From NCBI GenBank assembly GCA_023664725.1, contig JAMPFA010000009.1, positions 1 through 50,916 on the forward strand: DNA of 50,916 nucleotides, read 5' to 3'. The position numbers and the translations under genes were made by a program. This DNA is from Roseburia sp. (lineage in GTDB: Bacteria; Bacillota; Clostridia; Lachnospirales; Lachnospiraceae). The notes under the pieces were generated by a model, which did not search any database, was not told the DNA's origin, and was given only the letters and a program-made list of their open reading frames with translations. Of this stretch, positions 35,649-43,368 are shown one piece after another (position 1 is the stretch's first letter; each line of letters opens with the position of its first letter).

Positions 35649-35867
35649 ATGGAATATACAATAAATTTTACATGGGATTCTGAAGCTGAGGTTTGGATTG
35701 CCACAAGTAATGATATTCCTGGTCTTGTATTAGAGTCTGGATCATTTGATGCTCTGCTGGAACGTACCCGATTTGCTGTACCAGAACTTTTAGAATTGAA
35801 TGCCTCTGAAGCTCAGTCGTACTTTTTGACATTCAAATCAGAAAGGCATGAAAGGATAGCATTATAA
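35649..35867 (+). CDS. HicB-like antitoxin (DUF1902)
   Basis: A 72-residue protein with the partial RNase-H-like HicB fold: FTWDSEAEVWIATSNDIPGLVLES, then a helix ending in VPELLELN. This pattern is that of DUF1902 proteins, which pair with HicA-type toxins. No DNA-binding tail is present. AGGAGG precedes the ATG. The stop TAA overlaps the ATG of the hicA-like frame (TAATG), the normal coupling in hicBA pairs. Since the toxin gene is frameshifted, the antitoxin may now be orphaned. Confidence 0.85.
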   Translation: MEYTINFTWDSEAEVWIATSNDIPGLVLESGSFDALLERTRFAVPELLELNASEAQSYFLTFKSERHERIAL

Positions 35868-36060
35868 TGGCTGAATATGAGAAAAAGGTACGCCAAATCC
35901 TTTCACAGAATGGCTGTACTTTTCAGAGGCATGGAAAAGGAGATCATGATATATGGTACAGTCCACTTACCGGGCGTAATGTAACGGTGGATACAAAAAT
36001 AAAATCAGGCATACTGCAAATGCTATTTTAAAACAAAGCGGTATTTCTTACAAATTTTGA
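35867..36060 (+). pseudogene. HicA-type toxin gene with a frameshift
   Basis: From ATG 35867 the frame reads a HicA (YcfA) fold: KVRQILSQNGCTFQRHGKGD, then HDIWYSP and GRNVTV, with the His that serves in RNA cleavage. After KIKS (near 36006) the frame runs into a stop at 36029, but shifting by one base restores the expected end, RHTANAILKQSGISYKF, with a TGA at 36058. One missing base therefore separates this from a full 63-residue toxin. It is probably inactive, since the last helix is replaced by a short unrelated tail. Confidence 0.82.
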
Positions 36061-36063
36061 GAA

Positions 36064-36228
36064 GACATATAGCAATTTTTGCAAAAAAAGAAGGAATATA
36101 CGAAAAAGATTCATGTCTATGGAGATCGTAACAGCTACTCAAAAAAAGACCCCAACGTAGCCTTTATGCGGATGAAAGAAGATGCGATGGTGAATGGCCA
36201 GTTAAAACCTGCTCTGTGTCAAAGAAGG
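36064..36228 (+). mobile_element. IS1182-type transposase fragment
   Basis: One frame, starting near 36082, reads KKKEYTKKIHVYGDRNSYSK, then DPNVAFMRMKEDAMVNGQLKPA. This is the conserved stretch before the catalytic core of IS1182-family (DDE) transposases. No start, no remaining catalytic domain and no terminal repeats are seen, so it is only a relic. It sits directly behind the damaged hicA gene. Up to 36393 the rest of the gap holds only a terminator-like hairpin. Confidence 0.75.
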
Positions 36229-36302
36229 TCTGTTAAAGTGTACCTTGAATGTTGATAAATAGTAGTTTTTCATTAAGTTTCTTTTAAAATGGTATAAAGA
36301 TA

Positions 36303-36352
36303 CCGTCGCATCCATGACTTGTTTAACCATTAATGCGACGGCTCTGTTTTTG
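36303..36352 (+). terminator. Terminator-like hairpin
   Basis: CCGTCGCAT (36303-36311) pairs perfectly with ATGCGACGG (36333-36341). CTCTGTTTTT follows. It could end transcription from the hicBA side. Confidence 0.65.
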
Positions 36353-36393
36353 AGCGGTGACATATAGCTAAAGAAACTACATTGGTATAAATT

Positions 36394-36630
36394 TTATGCC
36401 AGAGTCCAATAGGGTTCTTCCCATCTACCATATGTATAAGACCATAACCTCTTATATCTTTTTCCATCGAGCGTCCTATATATATACCCTGTCTGGTTTC
36501 CATATAGCTCGATACCAGGAAAAGCGGTTTGCACAGAAGCATCTACAGAAACGTTTTGGGCAGATACAACTGTCGGAGAGACAAGTGTAAATACACACAA
36601 TGTTAACAGGAACAATTTTCTTACTTTCAT
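36394..36630 (-). CDS. Small secreted protein coupled to BlaI/M56
   Basis: A 78-residue protein with a clear signal peptide (KVRKLFLLTLCVFTLVSPT, cleavage after SAQ or VSA), leaving about 53 residues rich in Tyr, Trp and Arg (DGKRYKRLWSYTYGRWEEPYW). I do not recognise the family. The ATG shares its first base with the stop of the M56 gene (TAATG), behind AAGGAGG, so it is the third gene of a blaI-M56 operon. It could be a regulated exported peptide, a small bacteriocin-like factor, or a ligand for the M56 sensor. It has no cysteines. Confidence 0.7.
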   Translation of the reverse strand: MKVRKLFLLTLCVFTLVSPTVVSAQNVSVDASVQTAFPGIELYGNQTGYIYRTLDGKRYKRLWSYTYGRWEEPYWTLA

Positions 36631-37781
36631 TATTTTATATCCTCCTTAATCTCAAGTGGTTTTAAATTGGTAGAAAAGCTATCAGTTATGCTTTCAACAG
36701 TGTCAATATATTGACCTGAGATATCATATACTTCATACCCGTTTTCAGTTTTGACATAATAGCAAGGATCTCCACCCTCTAATATCATCGCACCAGTATC
36801 AATGTCATCTAATGTAGGTTCAACATAAGGCTGGACAACAAATCCATAAGATAATACGAAAACACCTAAAATCAATAGAATTGTCAAAAAAGAAATCTTT
36901 TCCTTACTCTGATAGCCATTATTCAATATCATTTCAAATCGTTGTTGAATTTTTTCGTCATCATCATCCTCTACAAGACCGCATCCGCAGGAAACAGTAT
37001 GCTTTTCCTTCTTCATAATTTCCATAACTTTTAGAATTCCTTGCAGATACTCATTTAATTGTCTTTTGTCTAATCTGGAACATACCATTTTATCTGAATG
37101 CATTTCTAAAGCATGTGTAACTTCCGCTGACAAGGTACGAAATATGGGATTCCACCAGAAACAGGCTTGGATAATTTCTGTAATAAGTTTTATCACATGG
37201 TGCTTTAATTTGTAATGCGAAACTTCGTGTATAAAAATACCAAGCAGCTGGTCATCGTTTAACTCTATCTTCGGCATAATGATCACAGGATGGACAAAAC
37301 CGATAATTGCAGGAGACCGGAAACTTTTATGTATTTTGATCTTAATCTCTTTTAAGTTTCCCGCACGTGCTTTATCGAGAATTTCATACAAGCGCATGTC
37401 ATTTGATTCAGGAAGCAGATCCACTGTATGCCGAAAATGTAAGTACTCTCTTGCCTGTTTTATGAGAATAACTCCAGTTCCAATTGCCCATATACCAAGA
37501 ATAATGTGAAATAGTGTGATATCAATTTCCACAACACTATAAAATGGTGTGTACAGGAAACGTTGAACTGGTGGCAAAAGCTTCTTTGATAGAATTATGG
37601 TGGTGAAGGGAAGTTCCAGTGGAAAAATCACCCTCAATATGCAAAACATCAGCAGAAGCAACAATGGGTAAATGGAAAAGTATTTCCAGCTTGTCATTTG
37701 TTTCCTTAGAGAGGAAATGATTTTTACAAAAATGCTGACCCAGAATACGGTCATAGCTAAAGTAAAAACCGTAAATTCCAT
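36630..37781 (-). CDS. M56 family metallopeptidase (BlaR1/MecR1-like sensor)
   Basis: A 383-residue membrane protein with three N-terminal hydrophobic segments, a cytoplasmic zinc-peptidase domain with HEVSH (IFIHEVSHYKLKHH), and a fourth membrane segment near residue 300 (FLTILLILGVFVLSYGFVV). After it only ~65 extracellular residues remain, so the penicillin-binding sensor domain of BlaR1 is missing. Signalling should run by cleavage of the BlaI-like repressor encoded just upstream. No beta-lactamase lies nearby, so the signal and target differ from the classical system. The gap to blaI is 6 bases. Confidence 0.9.
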   Translation of the reverse strand: MEFTVFTLAMTVFWVSIFVKIISSLRKQMTSWKYFSIYPLLLLLMFCILRVIFPLELPFTTIILSKKLLPPVQRFLYTPFYSVVEIDITLFHIILGIWAIGTGVILIKQAREYLHFRHTVDLLPESNDMRLYEILDKARAGNLKEIKIKIHKSFRSPAIIGFVHPVIIMPKIELNDDQLLGIFIHEVSHYKLKHHVIKLITEIIQACFWWNPIFRTLSAEVTHALEMHSDKMVCSRLDKRQLNEYLQGILKVMEIMKKEKHTVSCGCGLVEDDDDEKIQQRFEMILNNGYQSKEKISFLTILLILGVFVLSYGFVVQPYVEPTLDDIDTGAMILEGGDPCYYVKTENGYEVYDISGQYIDTVESITDSFSTNLKPLEIKEDIK

Positions 37782-37787
37782 TTTCTC

Positions 37788-38198
37788 TTAATTCTCCTTG
37801 TTCTCATACTCATCTAAAAGAGCATGTAAAGCTTCAATCACTTCATCCTTTCCCGTATTAGTGTTCCCTAAAAGGGATGACATCAGGGAAAAACAACTTG
37901 CTTTTCCGTTTTGATAGTACCGCTCAAACTGCATTGTCGCATAGTCGTCTGCCGATAGCAGAGGTCGGAAGAGCCTGCCGTAGGATTTGCCCAATTTTGT
38001 GATGGCATCTACTTTGATGGCGCCTTTTTCTTCCAGGCCGCGAAGAATGCTCTGAATAGATGATGCCGGCCAGGTCCGATCGGGAATTCTCTCTGCAATT
38101 TCGGAAGCGCTCAGGGCATCGTCTGTGTCCCATAGAACTTTCATGGCCAGTTCTTCTTTTGGTGCAAGGTAAAAATAGTTACGTTTTTTTCTTGGCAT
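37788..38198 (-). CDS. BlaI/MecI/CopY family repressor
   Basis: A 136-residue winged-helix repressor: EELAMKVLWDTDDALSASEI, WPASSIQSILRGLEEKGAI and a C-terminal dimerisation helix. Members repress their own operon until cleaved by the partner M56 protease, whose gene follows. A consensus promoter stands upstream at 38244-38272. I found no convincing TACA-N-TGTA type operator dyad in that region, so the site is not assigned. Confidence 0.92.
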   Translation of the reverse strand: MPRKKRNYFYLAPKEELAMKVLWDTDDALSASEIAERIPDRTWPASSIQSILRGLEEKGAIKVDAITKLGKSYGRLFRPLLSADDYATMQFERYYQNGKASCFSLMSSLLGNTNTGKDEVIEALHALLDEYENKEN

Positions 38199-38243
38199 GT
38201 GTTTGGTTACCTTTCAGGTTTATAGTGTAAATATCATGGTTGT

Positions 38244-38272
38244 ATTATATATGGTATTTTTGTATATGTCAA
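38244..38272 (-). promoter_or_regulatory. Promoter of the blaI-M56 operon
   Basis: On the minus strand a perfect TTGACA (38272-38267), 17-base spacer, perfect TATAAT (38249-38244). Such a strong promoter fits a repressor-controlled operon. Confidence 0.85.
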
Positions 38273-38382
38273 TCTTAAAAGATGAAAACAAATACAATGG
38301 AAAAGGATTTCAAAAAGGAAAAGTGTTGTTGAAATTCCTTGTTTCCCATGTTATATGGGCATAAGAAAAGCAGGTGTTAATT

Positions 38383-38760
38383 TTGAACAATAGTTTAGTA
38401 AAGCTGAAGAATGAGGAAGAGGATTTAAAGTTACTGGCAGGGTTTACCCTTTTGGATGATGATTTTATGACAATTGTATTTGATCGGAATATAGAGGCGA
38501 CAAAGCTTGTTTTAACTATTATTTTTGGCAGAGATGATATGAAAGTTATAGAAGTAATTGCACAAAGGGAGTATAAAAGCCCCATCACAGATGGTCGGTC
38601 TATAAGACTGGATATTTATGCCGAAGATTCTGAGGGAAAAGTATATGATATAGAGGTGCAGAACAAGGATGCCAATGTATCATGTGGAGAGGACTGTGCA
38701 GGAATCAGGAAGATTATTTGGAGATGGTTCGCATATTATATATGTTAATGGAAGTTATTC
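38383..38760 (+). pseudogene. Rpn/PD-(D/E)XK nuclease family transposase-like gene, broken
   Basis: From TTG 38383 (AGGTG upstream) the frame reads FTLLDDDFMTIVFDRNIEAT, then LLTIIFGRDDMKVIEV and SIRLDIYAEDSEGKVYDIEVQNK, the front of the PDDEXK_2 (Rpn-like) family with the D and ExQ nuclease residues. The frame then loses sense after about 100 residues. A later piece of the family, DGSHIIYVNGSY, appears in another frame at 38719-38757. About 60 residues plus the C-terminal half are lost. Such genes are multicopy in Lachnospiraceae. Confidence 0.8.
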
Positions 38761-38869
38761 TCCCTATTTCATCTCTGGAATATTGCTACTCCCTAATTTC
38801 TCCAAAACAGAGAGTAATTCTCCAATACGGAGAGTGCTTATCGTGGTATACTATTGTATATTGAATTTC
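38761..38869 (+). repeat. Regulatory direct repeat, copy 1 (before the XRE gene)
   Basis: This 109-base segment aligns without gaps to 39991-40099, with 17 mismatches (84% identity, my count). It carries TCTCCAAAACAGAGA and, 20 bases on, the perfect dyad TCTCCAATACGGAGA (38820-38834), then TATACT (38847-38852). The XRE ATG at 38882 and its GGGAGG follow. It is best read as a duplicated promoter-operator. Confidence 0.8.
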
Positions 38870-38881
38870 AGGGAGGCGTAC

Positions 38882-39637
38882 ATGATAAACCAAATAAAAA
38901 TAGGCCAGTTTATTGCAGAGAGCCGTAAAAATCTGAATCTTACCCAAAAGCAGCTGGCGGAGGAAATTGGAGTGACAGATAAAACCATCTCAAAGTGGGA
39001 GACGGGGAACCGCCTGCCGGATGCGGCGCTTTTGATGGATCTGTGCAGGATATTGCAGGTGGATGTCAATGAGCTTTTAAAAGGGGAGAGAGTGAACCCC
39101 GAAAACTATGATCAAAATGCAAAGGATACCCTGGTGGACTTGGTGGGAGAGATAAATGTGATAAAACAGGAAAAGCGGGGGCAGTATGTGGGCACGGTCC
39201 TTGGTGTTGCATCCATCGTTTGCGCAATGGTTATGGTCAAGTCCTTAGGAACAGCCGGATTGTTTCATTTTTTTGACATCTACACATTACTTTTTCTGAT
39301 GGGGCTCATATGTTTGATCCTAACTGTCACAGGATGTTTCCACGATTTCATCAGTGTGTGGAAAGTTTGTATCCTGCGTAAGCGGATTTCGGAGAGGGAA
39401 ATGAAAGCGGCAGTGCAGACAGTTTCTTTCGCTTGTCAGGTGACTTTGATCGTAGGAGTGATCATTTCCACTGCAGGAATTGTCTCTGTCGTGGGACATA
39501 TAGGGACAGCAGAAATTCTTGGCCCGCCCATGGCACAGACAGTACTCTCTGTGCTATACACTGCCTTGTTGGAGCTTATCCATGCAGTTGTCCTTTTTAG
39601 ATTAAAAAAGGAAACGTGCCACACAGCACATTGGTAA
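38882..39637 (+). CDS. XRE-type regulator with C-terminal membrane domain
   Basis: A 251-residue protein. Residues 4-60 are an XRE helix-turn-helix (IGQFIAESRKNLNLTQKQLA, then VTDKTISKWETGNRLPD). The C-terminal ~150 residues contain four hydrophobic segments, with GPPMAQTVLSVLYTALLELI near the end resembling a MotA/TolQ-like helix pair. It is thus a membrane-bound regulator. ATG 38882 behind GGGAGG is chosen; reading further upstream would run through the repeat and the Rpn relic. The shared upstream repeat links it to the ABC exporter at 40160. Confidence 0.88.
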   Translation: MINQIKIGQFIAESRKNLNLTQKQLAEEIGVTDKTISKWETGNRLPDAALLMDLCRILQVDVNELLKGERVNPENYDQNAKDTLVDLVGEINVIKQEKRGQYVGTVLGVASIVCAMVMVKSLGTAGLFHFFDIYTLLFLMGLICLILTVTGCFHDFISVWKVCILRKRISEREMKAAVQTVSFACQVTLIVGVIISTAGIVSVVGHIGTAEILGPPMAQTVLSVLYTALLELIHAVVLFRLKKETCHTAHW

Positions 39638-39716
39638 TGCAATAGACTTTGCACTTGGGTTATGATATACTTATATTGTAGCAGTATAAATCACAATAAA
39701 GAAAGCAGGTGATTAC

Positions 39717-39899
39717 ATGACTGAAAAAGAAATGCTGAAAATGACAGTAGAAGAATTTTCCAGACTGCAAGATTATATGGTAGAATGTGATAAGGAATCT
39801 AATGCATATAAGAGAATGAAAAGAAGGTATATTGAATTAAAAGTTATTCTGACAGCTTCAGGTATTAATCTGACAGAACTTGATTATATCAAAGAATAA
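39717..39899 (+). CDS. Small hypothetical protein (60 aa)
   Basis: A 60-residue, mostly helical, charged protein (EKEMLKMTVEEFSRLQDYMV, YKRMKRRYIELKVILTASGI). AGCAGGTG precedes the ATG by about 8 bases, and a strong terminator follows. No membrane segment or cysteine. I do not recognise the family. Codon use and the clean signals on both sides favour a real gene. Confidence 0.6.
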   Translation: MTEKEMLKMTVEEFSRLQDYMVECDKESNAYKRMKRRYIELKVILTASGINLTELDYIKE

Positions 39900-39934
39900 T
39901 GTCTTCGCAGGTTAAATAGTGATCACATAAGATT

Positions 39935-39985
39935 GGGTGTAAAGTTTAATGAATGATTAAGGCTTTACACCCTTTTACTTTTTAA
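39935..39985 (+). terminator. Rho-independent terminator
   Basis: GGGTGTAAAG (39935-39944) pairs perfectly with CTTTACACCC (39963-39972), followed by TTTTACTTTTT. It isolates the second copy of the regulatory repeat from upstream transcription. Confidence 0.9.
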
Positions 39986-39990
39986 AATAT

Positions 39991-40099
39991 TCCCCATTTC
40001 ATCTCTGGAATTCTGCCATGTTCCAATTTCTCCAAAATAGAGAGCAATTCGCCAATATGGAGGGTGCTTATCATGGTATACGATTGTATATTGAATTTA
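39991..40099 (+). repeat. Regulatory direct repeat, copy 2 (before the ABC exporter)
   Basis: Gap-free partner of 38761-38869, offset exactly 1230 bases. The dyad is weaker here (GCCAATATGGAGG) and the -10-like hexamer is TATACG, followed by the conserved ATTGTATATTGAATTT. It ends 60 bases before the FtsX-type permease gene, so both genes may answer to one regulator. Confidence 0.8.
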
Positions 40100-40159
40100 G
40101 AGGTCATACATGGCTTGTCTATGTAATATTCCTCTTTCAATTAAAAAGGAGGAGCGCTT

Positions 40160-42601
40160 ATGGCAAATGTCTTAAAGAAAATTCCCCTTCGGAAAGCCAT
40201 CCGGGAAAAGGGGAAGAGCATCTGCGTCACAGCGGCGGTATTTTTCACAACCGTTTTGTTTGTCACCGTTTTTTCCACCCTGTTTTTTATTTTGGATGCG
40301 GGGGAGGAGATGATGCGGGCATCGTCGCCTATGCTGATGGATGCGTCACTGTCCGTAACAGAGGAGGAGTATGAGAGGATAAGTCAAAACCACCGGGTAT
40401 CTGAGTCTGGCGTTGGAATCAGGCTTGGGATTATGCGGGAGCCTTCCGGCGCAGGGGGAATCCAGCTTTATCATTTTGAAGAAAAGATGACCCGGTGGAT
40501 GAGATATTATCCCACAGAGGGGCGTATGCCGGAAAGGGGCAGGGAGATTGTTTTGTCTGACCAGTATCTCAGGGAGCGGGGTATTCCATACAGGGAAAAC
40601 CAGACGGTAGATTTAACCTATTATATAGAAGACAAAGAATATACCGACACCTTTATCCTGGTGGGGAAATATGATATGGCTTTACAGCCCCTGCATGTGG
40701 TGTTGACGTCGGAGGACTTTTACCGGGAAGTCTGTGAAAAATTGGAAGAACGGGGGATAAAGCCAGAGGAATCCATTCACCGGATGGCGGGCCTTATGTT
40801 CACATCCCGCAGAAATGTGAGGAAGCAGGCTTCCCTGCTGATGGCGGAGGAAGGGCTGGATTTAGAGGAGGGGGAGATTGTTTTAAACGATGTGTCCCTT
40901 CTTGACAGTATGGGGCCGGAGGCCTGGGGGGTTGTCTTTTGTTTGGTTTTGGTTGTGATGATTATTGGACATCTTTTTATCTCAACTATTTTCCAGATCT
41001 CCATATCCAGGGATGCAAGGTTTTACGGGAAGCTTGCCACCAACGGAGTGACAAAGCGGGAGATAAAAAAGATGATCCACCGGGAAAACAATATGCTTTT
41101 CCTAATCTCCGCCATTCCGGCACTGCTTTTTGGCTATATTTTTTCTGCCGCTATACTGCCCGGTATTTTAAGCGGTTTTACTACAATACAGGTAAAGAGG
41201 AGCGGCAATTTGATGATCTTCGTTTTGTCTCTGTTCTTTTCCTACGGAACGGTGAAAGTCAGTGAGCGAAAGCCTGTGAAACTGGCAAAAAACAGTTCTC
41301 CCATTGAGATGAAAAAATATATGGGAAAGTTTCGGCGGGTGAAGCGGGTGGACAATGGAGACTGCCTGAAAAAGTTTGTGGTGCGGCATTTTATGGGGGA
41401 CAAGAAAAAAGTGCTGAAGGTCTGTATTTCCATTGCCCTTTCTATTTTTATCGCTAATGCCTTTTTTGCTGTGGCGGCAGGATTTGATGAAGAGGAATAT
41501 GTGAAAGAGGATTTAGACGCAGATTTTATCCTGGCGAAAAAGTCCATCCTTACAAGTCCGGGGGTAAACACAGTCTCCTATCCCCGAACAGGGTCGGAGG
41601 AGATTGCAAGGTACAAAGATCTTCCCGGCATAAAGGAGGCAGGGGGAGGAACGGTGTCTCTGGTATGTCTTTTGCCATCCCAGGAGGTGTGGGATGCCTT
41701 TGTAAAGATTGCGGGGAATAGCTGCGACACCCCCGGGGAGATGTATACGCAGGCTTATGGGCTTGACGATATGATGCTGAAAAAATTGGAGCCCATAGAA
41801 GGTGAAATTGACCTGGAGTTATTTCATACAGGGGAGTATGTGCTGTTAGATCCCATTATGAGTGATAATAACCCGGACAATGCGGCCTGTTATAAACCTG
41901 GGGACAAGGTGACGATTCCCTTTTTAAGCGGGGATGAGGGAACCTATACAGTGATGGCGGTGGTGGAAAATCTGCCAGCTTCCCTGGATTTTCCTGGCAG
42001 GTATTATGCCAGCAATCTGTATCTTCCCATGAAGGAGTGGCAGAAAAAGGAGAAACGAAAGGATTACTATATGTATGTCTTTGATGTGGAAGAGGAATTT
42101 CATCAGGTGTGGGAGGAAACTTTAGCGGAGGGTACAAAAGGCAGTCTGCTTGATTACAAATCCGAGGAGACATTGGCGGAAGAGGCAAAGGTCTATGTCA
42201 GAGGATTAAAGATGGCGGGGGTTGTGTTAAGCATGATTTTATTGTCCATGGGCATTTTAAATTTTATTAACTGTACGGCAGGAGAAATTTACACCAGGCG
42301 AAAAGAATTTGCCATTTTCCAGAGCATGGGGATGGAGAAGCTTGAGATGAAAAAGAGCCTGGCAAAAGAGGGGATGTTGTATATTCTGGGGGGATACATA
42401 CCAGGGGTTTTGTTTACCGTTCCCGGGGTTTATTTCCTTTTGGAAAAAGTTTTGCTGATGCCTTACATAAAATATCATATTTATCCGTCGGTTTATCTCC
42501 TGTTTGCATTGTTGGGAGGCGCCGCAGCGGTTTTGGCGCCCTGGATTTCCTATGAGAGAATGAACAGGAGAGAAAACTTTTTGGAGAGGATACGTTCTTG
42601 A
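40160..42601 (+). CDS. FtsX-like ABC permease (two FtsX domains)
   Basis: An 813-residue membrane protein with the MacB/LolE-type layout: an N-terminal membrane helix (about 21-44), a ~220-residue extracellular domain, three helices around residues 250-360, a helix near 415-435, a second extracellular domain, and three C-terminal helices (682-813), each FtsX core carrying the usual FQSMGME-like loop (AIFQSMGMEKLEMKKSLA). It exports or extracts peptides or lipoproteins with the ATPase encoded 12 bases downstream. The ribosome binding site AAGGAGG is strong. The duplicated regulatory repeat upstream links it to the XRE membrane regulator. Confidence 0.92.
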   Translation: MANVLKKIPLRKAIREKGKSICVTAAVFFTTVLFVTVFSTLFFILDAGEEMMRASSPMLMDASLSVTEEEYERISQNHRVSESGVGIRLGIMREPSGAGGIQLYHFEEKMTRWMRYYPTEGRMPERGREIVLSDQYLRERGIPYRENQTVDLTYYIEDKEYTDTFILVGKYDMALQPLHVVLTSEDFYREVCEKLEERGIKPEESIHRMAGLMFTSRRNVRKQASLLMAEEGLDLEEGEIVLNDVSLLDSMGPEAWGVVFCLVLVVMIIGHLFISTIFQISISRDARFYGKLATNGVTKREIKKMIHRENNMLFLISAIPALLFGYIFSAAILPGILSGFTTIQVKRSGNLMIFVLSLFFSYGTVKVSERKPVKLAKNSSPIEMKKYMGKFRRVKRVDNGDCLKKFVVRHFMGDKKKVLKVCISIALSIFIANAFFAVAAGFDEEEYVKEDLDADFILAKKSILTSPGVNTVSYPRTGSEEIARYKDLPGIKEAGGGTVSLVCLLPSQEVWDAFVKIAGNSCDTPGEMYTQAYGLDDMMLKKLEPIEGEIDLELFHTGEYVLLDPIMSDNNPDNAACYKPGDKVTIPFLSGDEGTYTVMAVVENLPASLDFPGRYYASNLYLPMKEWQKKEKRKDYYMYVFDVEEEFHQVWEETLAEGTKGSLLDYKSEETLAEEAKVYVRGLKMAGVVLSMILLSMGILNFINCTAGEIYTRRKEFAIFQSMGMEKLEMKKSLAKEGMLYILGGYIPGVLFTVPGVYFLLEKVLLMPYIKYHIYPSVYLLFALLGGAAAVLAPWISYERMNRRENFLERIRS

Positions 42602-42613
42602 GGAGGAAGACAA

Positions 42614-43285
42614 ATGGAAAAAGAAGTTGTAGTTGACGTAAAAAATGTGAGCAAAATTTATGACAGCCAGTCCGGCAAAATCCAAGTCTTAGATAATGTA
42701 AATGTCAGTATAAAAAAGGGTGAATTCGTGGGGATCGTGGGAGATTCCGGCAGCGGCAAGACCACGCTTTTAAATCTGATTGGAGGGATGGACTCTGTCA
42801 GCGAAGGGGAGATTACCGTTGCCGGGGATGTGATTTCTGATTTTAATGAGAAGCAGAGGACATTGTACCGGCGTAACCGGGTGGGATTTATTTTCCAGGA
42901 TTACAATTTGATCAATGAACTCACAGTGTACGAAAACATTATCCTGCCTTTTCAGTTAAAAAAGAAAGAGGTTAATGAGGGGTATATTGACAAATTTTTG
43001 GGTGTGCTGGGGCTTGGTGAGAAGAAAAATGCCTTTCCCATGCAGTTATCCGGCGGGGAACAGCAGAGGGCTGCCATTTTAAGGTCGCTGCTTTGCGAAC
43101 CGGATATCATTTTGGCAGATGAACCCACAGGAAATTTAGACAGTAAGAATACGCAGGCGGTGGTGAAATTTTTGCAGCACTTTTCTTCTCAGATGGGCAA
43201 AACGATTTTGTTTGTTACCCATAATATAGAATTGACGAAATATTGCAGCCGTGTGATTGTGGTGAAGGATGGGAAGGTCATGTGA
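42614..43285 (+). CDS. ABC transporter ATPase partner of the FtsX permease
   Basis: A 223-residue MacB/LolD-type ATPase with Walker A GDSGSGKTTL, Q-loop FIFQDYNLI, signature LSGGEQQRAA, Walker B IILADEPTGNLDS and switch His in VTHNIE. All catalytic residues are intact. It follows the permease after 12 bases with an AGGAGG site. The unit has no substrate-binding protein, so it is more likely an antimicrobial-peptide detoxification or export pump than an importer. Confidence 0.95.
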   Translation: MEKEVVVDVKNVSKIYDSQSGKIQVLDNVNVSIKKGEFVGIVGDSGSGKTTLLNLIGGMDSVSEGEITVAGDVISDFNEKQRTLYRRNRVGFIFQDYNLINELTVYENIILPFQLKKKEVNEGYIDKFLGVLGLGEKKNAFPMQLSGGEQQRAAILRSLLCEPDIILADEPTGNLDSKNTQAVVKFLQHFSSQMGKTILFVTHNIELTKYCSRVIVVKDGKVM

Positions 43286-43368
43286 CAATATTGCTTTTTT
43301 CAGTATTTTTGGATATTATAATACTATATGAGATGATATCCTACTGGAATCGGAAAGGCAGGTCAGTG

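Noticed and set aside
38669..38881. XRE regulator start upstream of 38882
   Set aside because: That part is the Rpn relic and the regulatory repeat read in frame by chance; GGGAGG stands before ATG 38882.
43243..43368. A longer start for the AAA/PD-(D/E)XK gene
   Set aside because: It overlaps the ABC ATPase end and gives no family-like sequence before GIYLNPEP at 43369.
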